A DNA stretch of 18,530 bases from Bacillota bacterium (GTDB taxonomy: Bacteria; Bacillota; Clostridia; Christensenellales; SZUA-584), in contig JAEZIW010000141.1 of the NCBI GenBank assembly GCA_023436525.1, positions 1-18,530 on the forward strand, read 5' to 3'. This document shows positions 1 to 7,121 of this stretch, piece by piece (positions within the stretch are counted from its first letter, which is position 1; each line of letters begins with the position of its first letter). The notes under the pieces were generated by a model. That model did not search any database, was not told the origin of the DNA, and saw only the letters and a list, made by a program, of their open reading frames with translations. Made by a program: the position numbers and the translations under genes.

Positions 1-493
1 GAAGATGGGCATGGTGTTCCAGCAGTTCAATCTGTTCCCGCACATGAGCGTGCTCAAAAACATGACGCTCGCCCCCATGAAGCTGCTGAAGAAGACGCAG
101 CAGGAAGCGGAGGCGGATGCCATGACGCTGCTGCATCGCGTGGGCCTCGGCGACCGGGCCAACGCCTACCCCAAACAGCTTTCGGGCGGGCAGAAGCAGC
201 GCATCGCCATCGTGCGCGCGCTGTGCATGAACCCGGACGTGATGCTGTTCGACGAGCCGACGTCGGCGCTCGACCCCGAGATGGTCGGCGAGGTGCTGGA
301 TGTGATGAAGTCGCTCGCACAGGGCGGCATGACCATGGTCGTCGTCACGCACGAGATGGGCTTCGCGCGCGAGGTTGGTACACGGGCAATATTCATGGAC
401 GAAGGCAAAATATTAGAAGAGAATAAACCGAAAGAGCTTTTCGAAAACCCGAAAAGCGAGCGGCTTCAGAGCTTCCTCGCGAAGGTATTATAG
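1..493 (+). CDS. Polar amino acid ABC transporter ATP-binding protein (GlnQ/HisP type), 5' partial
   Basis: This is the ATP-hydrolysing subunit of an importer that, by family, takes up a polar amino acid with a membrane permease and a binding protein. The window opens inside the gene, so the Walker A region lies upstream; the first whole codon is base 2. Visible in order are the Q-loop (VFQQFNLFPH), the ABC signature LSGGQKQR, Walker B with D-loop (MLFDEPTSALDP) and the H-loop (VVVTHEMGFAREV). The C-terminal FMDEGKI...ENPKSER stretch is typical of the GlnQ/HisP group. Permease and binding protein are presumably upstream, since a terminator follows directly. Oddity: codons up to base 373 end in G or C about 93% of the time, but only about 51% do so from base 374 to the stop. 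Substrate cannot be read from the sequence. Confidence 0.93.
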   Translation, partial: KMGMVFQQFNLFPHMSVLKNMTLAPMKLLKKTQQEAEADAMTLLHRVGLGDRANAYPKQLSGGQKQRIAIVRALCMNPDVMLFDEPTSALDPEMVGEVLDVMKSLAQGGMTMVVVTHEMGFAREVGTRAIFMDEGKILEENKPKELFENPKSERLQSFLAKVL

Positions 494-501
494 ACGATAT
501 C

Positions 502-530
502 AAGACGGCTGTGTATATCAGCCGTCTTTT
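502..530 (+). terminator. Rho-independent terminator after the ABC ATPase gene
   Basis: AAGACGGCTG (502-511) pairs perfectly with CAGCCGTCTT (519-528) around a 7-base loop, and the 3' arm runs into TTTT. It lies 9 bases after the ABC ATPase stop and separates that operon from the PhzF-family gene. Confidence 0.9.
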
Positions 531-557
531 ATATTTCTGCCTGAAAGGATAGGTTAT

Positions 558-1436
558 ATGAAAACATATGTCTACAAAAAAATCGACGCGTTCACATCGG
601 GCACTTCGCTCGGCAACCCGGCCGCGTGCCTTTATTTGAGTGATGGTGAAACGCTGAGCGAAGGCCAAATGCAGCTCGTTGCCGTACAGCATAAGGGCTT
701 TGTCTCCGAGGTGGTTTATTGCTGCGAATCGGGCAACGACTATACACTTTACTATTACTCCTCGGAATGCGAGGTTAATTTTTGCGGACACGGCACCATT
801 GCGTGCATGCACAGCCTGATCAAGCAGTCACCGCATTTGCTTTCTTTACCTACCTTCACCGTGCAAACGCATCAAAAAGGCGCACTGACGGTTTATAACC
901 GCGTGCCCGAAGAAGATGCCGTTTACATCAGCGCGCCGGAGCCGGTTTTCATCGGCACCGCATTAACGAAGAAAACCGTTGCACAGGCGCTGGGCCTGCC
1001 CGAAAACAGCCTTTCGTCTGAGTTCCCGCTCGATGTAATAGACGCGGGACTGAAAACGTTGATCGTGCCGATTGCTTCGCTCACCGATGAAATCAGCGTG
1101 TATCCGGATGAGCCTGCTTTGAAGGCGTTTTGCGAATCGGCCGGTATCGATATCATACTTATCTTTTGCATGACCACAAGCAACGCCGGGTTTCATGCGC
1201 ATACGCGCGTTTTCGCGCCGCGTTTTGGGTATCTGGAAGACCCGGCCACCGGCTCGGGCAACAGCGCTTTTGGGCATTATATGCTCAAAAATAATCTTTG
1301 GGACGGGAACGCCGTCAATATAGAGCAGGGCGGCAACAACCGCGTTTTTAACACGGTGAAACTGCAGATGAATAACGGGCATTTGCTGTTCGGCGGCAGC
1401 GCAATCGTGCGAATTGACGGGCATTATTATATTTGA
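558..1436 (+). CDS. PhzF family protein (isomerase/epimerase fold)
   Basis: A 292-residue protein of the PhzF superfamily, which has the diaminopimelate-epimerase fold of two similar alpha/beta halves. PhzF itself isomerises trans-2,3-dihydro-3-hydroxyanthranilate in phenazine synthesis, but most Bacillota members have no known substrate. Seen are N-terminal GNPAA (19-23), the conserved SE pair (S50-E51) matching the catalytic glutamate of PhzF, the central CGHGT (76-80), and DPATGSGNSAFGHY (228-241) in the second half. Length is normal for the family. A purine-rich AAAGGATAGG precedes the ATG by about 5 bases. It looks monocistronic, with a terminator before it and no phenazine genes nearby, so a phenazine role is unlikely. 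Confidence 0.92.
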   Translation: MKTYVYKKIDAFTSGTSLGNPAACLYLSDGETLSEGQMQLVAVQHKGFVSEVVYCCESGNDYTLYYYSSECEVNFCGHGTIACMHSLIKQSPHLLSLPTFTVQTHQKGALTVYNRVPEEDAVYISAPEPVFIGTALTKKTVAQALGLPENSLSSEFPLDVIDAGLKTLIVPIASLTDEISVYPDEPALKAFCESAGIDIILIFCMTTSNAGFHAHTRVFAPRFGYLEDPATGSGNSAFGHYMLKNNLWDGNAVNIEQGGNNRVFNTVKLQMNNGHLLFGGSAIVRIDGHYYI

Positions 1437-1591
1437 AAGGGCAACATTAACTATACAACGTTAATATCTACTCCCAAATCTTGCGATCAGACAGATTGAT
1501 TGAAGAGAAGCTGCCCTATCTCCCTCAGATTCCGGTCACCAATGGTGACACATTCAATATCTGCTTTCTTATTAAGTCATATCAGACCCCG

Positions 1592-1630
1592 GATCACAGC
1601 GTTTGTGCTCGCCGTGATCTTTATTTCTTT
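1592..1630 (+). terminator. Rho-independent terminator upstream of yhbD
   Basis: GATCACAGCG (1592-1601) pairs with CGCCGTGATC (1610-1619) with one A/C mismatch and an 8-base loop, followed by TTTATTTCTTT (1620-1630). It is 155 bases past the PhzF-family stop and ends just before the yhbD promoter. It therefore ends either a long PhzF 3' untranslated region or an unseen short transcript in 1437-1591. The stretch 1437-1591 also holds a small GTCACC-AAT-GGTGAC hairpin near 1536 and no convincing gene. Confidence 0.7.
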
Positions 1631-1646
1631 GGAAAACATCTTTCGC

Positions 1647-1675
1647 TTGACAGCGTAACAGTGTTATGTTACGCT
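1647..1675 (+). promoter_or_regulatory. Promoter of yhbD-bactofilin operon with embedded inverted repeat
   Basis: TTGACA (1647-1652) is a consensus -35. Seventeen bases later TACGCT (1670-1675) is a weak -10 that keeps the key T, A and final T. A perfect inverted repeat, CAGCGTAACA (1651-1660) and TGTTACGCTG (1667-1676) with a 6-base centre, spans from the end of the -35 to the end of the -10. A transcript would start near 1682, right before AGGAGGT (1687-1693). A dyad held between the two promoter boxes is the layout of MerR-type promoters, and the first gene of the operon has a MerR-like HTH, so autoregulation is a reasonable inference. Confidence 0.65.
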
Positions 1676-1700
1676 GTTTGTGCAATAGGAGGTACGACTT

Positions 1701-2339
1701 ATGGAAGAGGAACTGATATCTAAAAAAGACTTATTGGAACGCGCCGACATTTCCTACGGTCAGCTGTATCGCTGGAAGCGCAAAGGGCTGATTCCGGAAG
1801 ACTGGTTTATCCGCAAATCCACCTACACCGGGCAGGAAACGTTTTTTCCGCGCGCCAAGGTGCTCTCGCGCATTGAAAAAATAAAAAACATGAAGGAAGA
1901 CGTATCTCTTGATGACATTGCCGACGTGTTTTCCCCCGCTCAAGCGGATGCATCGTTATCGCGGAACGATCTTTTAGCCAAGGGCCTCGTCTCGGCGGAC
2001 GTGCTCGATATATATCTCACAGACAACGGCCCAAGCGACAGCTTTGATTTCGGGGAGATCCGCCTGATCTATGTTTTCGGCAGTCTGCTCGTTGCGGGCA
2101 GCGTCAGCCTGGATGAAGGGCGCTTGGTGCTCGATCTTATAAGAACCGGCATGCTGCGGTTTGAAAACGCAGCGTTTGATGTGATGCTCACGCGCAAGCT
2201 CGGCAGCTTTTGCTGCTTTGCGGTGCCCGCCGGCGGCGAGGTCTGCCTCGATAAAGACCTGCGGTTAATCAGCCGCATCAGTCTGCCCGCCGTCACTGAA
2301 GAAATAAAATTGAAAATGTTTGAGGAGGAAAATAAATGA
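1701..2339 (+). CDS. yhbD: YhbD family protein (DUF4004), MerR-like HTH
   Basis: A 212-residue protein resembling Bacillus subtilis YhbD. The N-terminal 75 residues are the strongly conserved part: a helix-turn-helix opening with ISKKDLLERADISYGQLYRW, then a KRKGLIPEDWF segment and the FFPRAKVLSRIEKI block typical of MerR-like winged helices. The rest has no motif I recognise. An ideal AGGAGGT sits 7 bases before the ATG. Its stop overlaps the bactofilin start by 4 bases (ATGA), so the two are translationally coupled, as in the conserved yhbD-bactofilin neighbourhood of Bacillota. The promoter just upstream carries a long inverted repeat that this protein may bind. Direct DNA binding is inferred, not shown. 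Confidence 0.88.
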   Translation: MEEELISKKDLLERADISYGQLYRWKRKGLIPEDWFIRKSTYTGQETFFPRAKVLSRIEKIKNMKEDVSLDDIADVFSPAQADASLSRNDLLAKGLVSADVLDIYLTDNGPSDSFDFGEIRLIYVFGSLLVAGSVSLDEGRLVLDLIRTGMLRFENAAFDVMLTRKLGSFCCFAVPAGGEVCLDKDLRLISRISLPAVTEEIKLKMFEEENK

Positions 2340-3070
2340 CACAGAAAGAGGAATTCGCCGATCTTCAGATCAGCGGATACGGCAGTGCGCCGGGCGGCAA
2401 GTTTAAGTCCGTCAAGATACTCGGGCGCGGCAAAATAACGGGCGACCTTGAGTGCGACGATTTCGTCATCAGCGGCTCGGGCGATGTGATCGGCGCGCTC
2501 AACTGCAAAAAGATGTTGGTTAACGGTTCGGGTGATATCACGGGAGAAGTCACCACAGACGTGCTCAAGGTGCGCGGTTCAGCCAATTTCAGCGGCAAAA
2601 TCAAGGCGGCCGATACATCCATTTCCGGCTCGGCCACCGCAAAAGAAGGCCTTGAGGCGCAAACCGTAAAAGTCAGCGGCGCGGTTAAAATCAAGGGCGA
2701 TGTCAGTACGGAGAACTTCAGCTCCACGGGGCGTTTCGAGATTGACGGCTTGCTGAATGCCGAAAACGTGGATATTCACCTCGATTGGAGCACAAGCAAA
2801 GCCAAAGAAATCGGCGGAGAATCCATCACCGTGATGAACGGCACCAAGGGCTTCAGCCTGATTTCGATTGTCACGCTCGGCACGCACAACCCGCGCCTTG
2901 AGGCCGATTTGATTGAGGGTGAGCGCATTATACTCGAAAACACCACAGCCAAAGCGGTGCGCGGCACGCACATCACCATCGGCGACGGCTGCGATATCGG
3001 CGTGGTGGAATACAAAGGGTCTTATCATAAATCCGGCAGTGCCAAAGTGAGCGAAGAAAAGAAGGTTTGA
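2336..3070 (+). CDS. Bactofilin-like polymer-forming cytoskeletal protein
   Basis: A 244-residue protein with the hallmark of bactofilins, a right-handed beta-helix built from short repeats. From about residue 10 to 140 small-residue turns such as ISGSGD, VNGSGD, VRGSAN and ISGSAT recur every 17-18 residues, alternating with strands like VKILG and LKVRG. Bactofilins polymerise without nucleotide into filaments near the membrane and help place cell-wall or morphogenetic machinery. The second part, with a TKGFSLISIV segment and further strands, resembles the longer YhbE/YhbF-type Bacillota versions. No signal peptide or clear membrane helix is present, so it is cytoplasmic. Its start overlaps the yhbD stop by 4 bases, and the preceding GAGGAGG serves as ribosome binding site. 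Its cellular role here is unknown. Confidence 0.88.
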   Translation: MTQKEEFADLQISGYGSAPGGKFKSVKILGRGKITGDLECDDFVISGSGDVIGALNCKKMLVNGSGDITGEVTTDVLKVRGSANFSGKIKAADTSISGSATAKEGLEAQTVKVSGAVKIKGDVSTENFSSTGRFEIDGLLNAENVDIHLDWSTSKAKEIGGESITVMNGTKGFSLISIVTLGTHNPRLEADLIEGERIILENTTAKAVRGTHITIGDGCDIGVVEYKGSYHKSGSAKVSEEKKV

Positions 3071-3309
3071 CGTATTGAGAATCCCCTCTGTCGACCGTTA
3101 TGTCAGGGGGGGACACCGATAGATGTCTGGTAAGAAAAATGTTAAAATCGGTCACTCCCTTCGGCACTTCGTGCCCACAGGGGTGGACTGGGAGGTATGG
3201 GCGATACGCATCGACAGATTATCTTCGCATTACCCGTGAAAGGTGGATTGAAGCCTTAATAGGATTTGTCTACAGCCCAACGGCTTGCATCGCAGGCCGT
3301 TTCTTCATC
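3071..3309. other. Structured intergenic region between convergent genes
   Basis: No gene is supported in these 239 bases. They contain several potential hairpins: CCCCTCTG paired with CAGGGGGG near 3085-3113, a nested structure near 3153-3185 where CACTCCC and GGGGTG enclose the perfect hairpin GGCAC-TTC-GTGCC (3163-3175), and a 10-bp stem at 3279-3301. The density of dyads suggests a dispersed intergenic repeat or a structured 3' end, but no second copy occurs in this window. Confidence 0.45.
3279..3305 (+). terminator. Possible terminator between convergent bactofilin and DJ-1 genes
   Basis: AACGGCTTGC (3279-3288) pairs with GCAGGCCGTT (3292-3301) with one wobble pair and a 3-base loop. 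The plus strand then reads TTCTTC, a modest T-rich tail. It would stop transcripts from the yhbD-bactofilin side. The opposite strand lacks a T run, so termination of the minus-strand operon here is less likely. Confidence 0.5.
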
Positions 3310-3879
3310 TCAGTCCGAGCTGTAAGCCTTGTAATCCATCTGTTTTTGTATCTTCTCGCGCACCTCTTTGCCCGCAATCTTTTCGCAGAGGTACAGCCCC
3401 AAATCAATCGCCGAGGTCACCCCTCTCGCCGTAATCACATTGCCTTCATCCACAATGCGCTTGTCGCTCGCATGCTCAGTAAACCTGGCGAGGTATTGCT
3501 TAAGCGCCGGATGCGTGGTGGCCCGTTTTTCTTTTAAGAACCCGGCTGCACCGAGCACCAGCGATCCTCCGCAAACCGCCGTCATCACCGTGCGGGGTGC
3601 CGTGTTCTTAATCCACAGCATAAACGCCATGTCCGCAATCAGCGCGGAAACGCCGTTGCCGCCGGGGATGAAGATATAATCGTAACCCGCAAGGCGGCCC
3701 CCCACCTGGTCTACCGTGATCTGCAGCCCCTCAATTGTGCGCACGGTGGGCTTCATGGCACACACTCGGTAATCCAGCTTTTCAACAAACCCCATTGTTT
3801 TTAACCGTGTAATCGGGTCGTAGACCCCTGCGAAATCAAGCAGCGTCACCCCATCGTATACAATAAACGCAAACTTCAC
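3310..3879 (-). CDS. DJ-1/PfpI family protein
   Basis: A 189-residue protein of the DJ-1/PfpI superfamily (class I glutamine amidotransferase-like fold). It shows the IVYDGVTLLDFAG opening with an acidic residue (D15), the YDYIFIPGG strand (66-74), and the nucleophile-elbow cysteine C103 in AVCGGSLVLGAAGFL. This pattern is closest to the isonitrile-hydratase / AraC-type regulator branch, where the Asp and Cys are catalytic. Here VCGG replaces the VCTG of isonitrile hydratase, so that activity is uncertain. The start is a GTG preceded by GGGGGAT. It lies 29 bases after the SDR gene on the same strand and is probably the last gene of the phosphatase-SDR-DJ-1 unit. Cytoplasmic; substrate unknown. 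Confidence 0.9.
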   Translation of the reverse strand: MKFAFIVYDGVTLLDFAGVYDPITRLKTMGFVEKLDYRVCAMKPTVRTIEGLQITVDQVGGRLAGYDYIFIPGGNGVSALIADMAFMLWIKNTAPRTVMTAVCGGSLVLGAAGFLKEKRATTHPALKQYLARFTEHASDKRIVDEGNVITARGVTSAIDLGLYLCEKIAGKEVREKIQKQMDYKAYSSD

Positions 3880-3908
3880 AACGATCCCCCTTTTCGGTGA
3901 AAAATACC

Positions 3909-5105
3909 TTACAGCAAAGCGATGATGCGTGCCAGCTCATCGATCCAACCGCACATAATGCGCGAATTTTCCTCGAGTCTGGCCGCGTTTTTTTCAAACC
4001 CCTGCAGCAGGTCATACTGATGCTCATAGTAGCTTTTCAACCGCACAAACAGATTCTTGCTTTGCCTCAGCTGTGCCGATTCTTGCAAGCCAAGCAGCCG
4101 CGCGGTACCGTCTAACGCATATTTAAACTCATCAGCCGCCTGTTTAACCACCTTTTTAAAATCACGCAGCACCCACTGGCGTTCAAACACATTGCGGCTA
4201 AGCCAACCCTGATACTGTTCGGCAAATGTGTTGATCACGCTGTTCACCAACACCTCCAGCTCTGCGGTATCCGCAGCGCTTAAAGCCGACGTCTCTATGG
4301 CATCATCAGCTTCCAGCACCCCCGATGCCAGCAGTGCCTGTATCGAGCTGACCTCCTGCCCCGCATAGTCCTTCGCCCGCGTGACCGCCAACGCAAACCC
4401 AACGCCCGCCGATTCCGCATCTAAAATGTGCTTTGCATTCATCTCATAAAACGCATCAATGCTCATTTGCATCTGAGCCGCTACCTTTTCAATCGCACAC
4501 TGCGCCGTATCCGTTTTCACAAGACCGGGGCCGATGCTGAAAACGTATATACCGGTGCTCTCAAGCTCGGCACTCAGCGTATTGCACACCTCCACCTGCG
4601 CTGTTTTAAACGTCTCGTAGGCGCCCATATAAGGGGCCGCGCCCGACGACGGCACGAACACGATAACGCCCGTGTTGCGTTTTTTCATATCAGGCAGAAA
4701 TTTTTGAACGAGCATCACCGGCCCGCGCAGATTCACAGCGTAGCTTTTGTCCCAGTCGGCAATGCTCACCTCGTCCACAGCGCCGAGCGGTGCGATGGTG
4801 GCATTGTTGAAAACCACATCCACAAACCCATAGCGTTCCTTAAGGCTGCGGCAAAGTGTGTCCACCTGCTTTTCATCCGATATATCTACCGGATAAGCCA
4901 GCGCACGGCCGCTTCCCATTTCCTCGTTGATACGCCGCGCGGCCTCATCGGCTTTTTGCGCGTCAATCTCGGCAATCACCACGCTCGCGCCCATCCACGC
5001 CAGCGCGCGCGCCGCTTCATACCCGATTCCGCCGCCCGCACCCGTCATCAGCACCGTCTTGCCGTTCAAACTGTTTTTAAACTGTGGTATCTTCTCAAGC
5101 AACAT
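3909..5105 (-). CDS. SDR family oxidoreductase with C-terminal helical extension
   Basis: A 398-residue protein; residues about 14-260 form a short-chain dehydrogenase/reductase domain. Seen are the nucleotide-binding TGAGGGIG (21-28), an acidic residue ending beta-2 (AEID) that favours NAD(H), the NNAT variant of NNAG (100-103), N125, the serine pair S153-S154 and the catalytic YETFK (Y163, K167). Ordinary SDRs are about 250 residues long. This one carries roughly 135 more, rich in Ala, Glu, Lys and Leu with no Gly/Pro-rich breaks, which reads as a mostly helical, possibly coiled-coil extension. I do not recognise that part. The ribosome binding site is weak (AGAAAGAG). It lies 49 bases downstream of the phosphatase gene and 29 upstream of the DJ-1 gene. 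Substrate unknown. Confidence 0.87.
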   Translation of the reverse strand: MLLEKIPQFKNSLNGKTVLMTGAGGGIGYEAARALAWMGASVVIAEIDAQKADEAARRINEEMGSGRALAYPVDISDEKQVDTLCRSLKERYGFVDVVFNNATIAPLGAVDEVSIADWDKSYAVNLRGPVMLVQKFLPDMKKRNTGVIVFVPSSGAAPYMGAYETFKTAQVEVCNTLSAELESTGIYVFSIGPGLVKTDTAQCAIEKVAAQMQMSIDAFYEMNAKHILDAESAGVGFALAVTRAKDYAGQEVSSIQALLASGVLEADDAIETSALSAADTAELEVLVNSVINTFAEQYQGWLSRNVFERQWVLRDFKKVVKQAADEFKYALDGTARLLGLQESAQLRQSKNLFVRLKSYYEHQYDLLQGFEKNAARLEENSRIMCGWIDELARIIALL

Positions 5106-5154
5106 CCTTCGTCTCTTTCTTCTATTTATTTCTAATCTGCAATTAGCGCGGCCT

Positions 5155-6732
5155 TCAGCCGCTCAATCCGCAAACATTCACGAGCTTTTTGAATATATCC
5201 GTGTTGTCATAGCTCCCGCCGAAAGCATCCGCACCCACGCCAAAGGCGTAAACCGGCACCAGCCCGCCGGTATGCACATACGACGTCCAGCCGATGCCCG
5301 CCTTGCTGTTCAAAATATGCGTCAGCGTAACGGTCAACGGCAGATAGCCGCCATACGCCTCGTCGTCAGATGAAGCGGCCTTGCCGCTCAGCGATGCTTC
5401 AAGCGCCTGTGTCAGCTTTTTATACTCATCCGCCGTCAGCACACGCGCCGCGTTTTCTTTTAGGGCCGCGTCCTTATCATCCGGCGCGATGAGCCCGAAG
5501 CATTCTTTAATCTTCGGCATCATATCGCTCATCAGCAGCTCAGGGTCGGCCTTTTTCATCTCATTAAACATCCTGCTGAACGCCGAATACGAGACCGTTT
5601 GGCCTGACAGCAGTGAAAAATTCGTGTTATAACCGGCTGACGCATTGCCGATTGCCATGCCGCCCGTTTCGTGGTCAGCCGTCACGATGATCAGCGTTTC
5701 GTCAGGATGCTGCATGGCGAAATCAACCGCTGCCGATACGGCATCCTCCAGTACCAGCGTTTCTTGAATGGCCGATGCCGCGTCGTTGGCGTGGCAGGCC
5801 CAGTCGATCATACCCGATTCACAAACCATGAAAAACCCGTTATCGTTATCGAGCACATCAATACCTTTGCGCACAAAATCGGCGAGCGTCAAATCGCCCT
5901 CGTTCGCATCCAGCGCAAACAGCATGGAGGCCTTGTCTTGCAGCAGCGCAGGGCTCACTGCATAAGCCTTGGTGTCACCGCCGTGAAGTGACGCAATCTC
6001 CTCTTTCGTGTCGGCCACGGTGTAACCGTTTTGTTCGAGCATCGTAAAAGCATTCGGTTCATCTCCGGACGACCCGGCCGGTTCCACAAGCGAGCCGCCG
6101 CCGAAATAATCCATGCCGCTTTTCGCCAGCTGCACCGCAATATCGTAACCATCGCCTCTTGAGGGTACATGCGCGTAAAATGCGGCCGGTGTGGCGTTGT
6201 TCAGCGAAACTGTTGACAGAACGCCTATTTTTTTGCCGCTTTTTTTAAGCATTTCGGCGATGCTCTCGGGCGACGACGCTTTGTCGCCCGTCATGCCGAT
6301 CACGCCGCTTTTTGTTTTGATGCCGCAGGCGATCGACGTACCCGACGAAGCCGAATCGGGGCAGACGGACGTTTCATCAAATGTGGTGGCGGCACCCATC
6401 ACCGGAAACGTTGTGAAGCTCAGGGTGCCGATAGCCGGGCCTTTCACGGACATGCTCGCTTTAAACACCTGGGCCGCGTTCACCTGCGCAAAGCCCATTC
6501 CGTCTCCTATAAATAAAAACACGTATTTGAGTTTATCGGGCTGTTTCGTATGGGCGGGCAGGCCGATCTGCTGCATATCGGGTGATTCAGCGCTTTCCGA
6601 CACCGCGGGTGCCGACGATTCTGACACCGCAGGCCCCGTTTCCGCAGGGGCCGACGGCGCTGCACACGCCGCCAATATAACAAATATCAGGCACAGCAAC
6701 AACGCAAACGCCTGTTTTAATTTCAGTCTCAT
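5155..6732 (-). CDS. Alkaline phosphatase, secreted lipoprotein
   Basis: A 525-residue PhoA-family phosphatase that should release phosphate from monoesters outside the cell. The N-terminus is a lipoprotein signal peptide: basic MRLKLK, hydrophobic core and lipobox LAAC with lipidated C23, then a Ser/Ala/Pro-rich tether to about residue 65. Metal and catalytic elements match PhoA: IGDGMG (D77), DSAS with nucleophile S127, CESGMIDWACH (E305, D310, H314), TADH (D353, H354) and a late VHTGG histidine (H487). All expected metal ligands are present, so it is probably active. AAGGAGGGCG lies just before the ATG. It appears to head a unit with the SDR and DJ-1 genes; phosphate control is plausible but no clear Pho box was seen. 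Confidence 0.93.
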   Translation of the reverse strand: MRLKLKQAFALLLCLIFVILAACAAPSAPAETGPAVSESSAPAVSESAESPDMQQIGLPAHTKQPDKLKYVFLFIGDGMGFAQVNAAQVFKASMSVKGPAIGTLSFTTFPVMGAATTFDETSVCPDSASSGTSIACGIKTKSGVIGMTGDKASSPESIAEMLKKSGKKIGVLSTVSLNNATPAAFYAHVPSRGDGYDIAVQLAKSGMDYFGGGSLVEPAGSSGDEPNAFTMLEQNGYTVADTKEEIASLHGGDTKAYAVSPALLQDKASMLFALDANEGDLTLADFVRKGIDVLDNDNGFFMVCESGMIDWACHANDAASAIQETLVLEDAVSAAVDFAMQHPDETLIIVTADHETGGMAIGNASAGYNTNFSLLSGQTVSYSAFSRMFNEMKKADPELLMSDMMPKIKECFGLIAPDDKDAALKENAARVLTADEYKKLTQALEASLSGKAASSDDEAYGGYLPLTVTLTHILNSKAGIGWTSYVHTGGLVPVYAFGVGADAFGGSYDNTDIFKKLVNVCGLSG

Positions 6733-6760
6733 GACGCCCTCCTTCTTGGTCTATATTGTT

Positions 6761-6790
6761 ATCATATATGCAAATGATGCCATTTGTAAA
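6761..6790 (-). promoter_or_regulatory. Promoter of the alkaline phosphatase unit, with operator-like dyad
   Basis: Read on the minus strand, TTTACA (6790-6785) and TATGAT (6766-6761) are 18 bases apart and lie about 30 bases before the phosphatase ATG. The spacer holds an inverted repeat, CAAATG (6771-6776) and CATTTG (6781-6786) around ATGC, a candidate repressor or activator site. Confidence 0.65.
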
Positions 6791-7034
6791 TGATGACATA
6801 TAAAACGGCTGTGATTAGGGAGATGACAGACCATACAAAACCTAAATTCGGGGATGGATTCTGCATGGTCGGCACAGAAAAACAGCGTTATAAGCATTTT
6901 AAACAACTTGCGTATTGGATAACCTTTAAAATACAAAAGCGCTATCAAAAAAACAAATTATTCTTTTTAAATATCAAACACACCGCCGAGATCATCTCAC
7001 GCTTCGCAGCACACGCTTATGAATCAGCACGTCG
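6791..7034. other. Intergenic stretch between divergent phosphatase and amidase promoters
   Basis: The gap between the two divergent genes is 389 bases (6733-7121). Besides the two promoters it holds an AT-rich stretch with no convincing gene. An open frame at 6790-7038 has no ribosome binding site and begins inside the phosphatase -35 box. I see no further structured element. Confidence 0.5.
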
Positions 7035-7063
7035 TTGACATTCGACATGGTCAGACTTATTAT
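7035..7063 (+). promoter_or_regulatory. Sigma-A promoter of the amidase gene
   Basis: Consensus TTGACA (7035-7040), a 17-base spacer and TATTAT (7058-7063). The transcript should begin near 7070, which rules out the in-frame ATG at 7068 as translation start. Confidence 0.85.
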
Positions 7064-7121
7064 GTAAATGCATGTTTTCCATGATAACGAAAAAGAGATG
7101 AATAAAGGATACCCGGAATTG

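Noticed and set aside
1481..1723. 80-residue open frame upstream of yhbD
   Set aside because: TTG start without ribosome site, runs through a terminator and a promoter, and overlaps the well-supported yhbD start.
3100..3537. 145-residue open frame on the plus strand
   Set aside because: Covers the hairpin-rich intergenic region and then runs antisense to the DJ-1 gene; composition is not gene-like.
4428..5135. 235-residue frame antisense to the long SDR
   Set aside because: Complete SDR motifs lie on the other strand; this is a shadow of its codon bias.
6790..7038. 82-residue frame between phosphatase and amidase
   Set aside because: Starts inside the phosphatase -35 box, lacks a ribosome site and has no recognisable motif.
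7068..7121. N-terminal extension of the amidase
   Set aside because: Lies at the predicted transcription start and would spoil a clear lipoprotein signal peptide.
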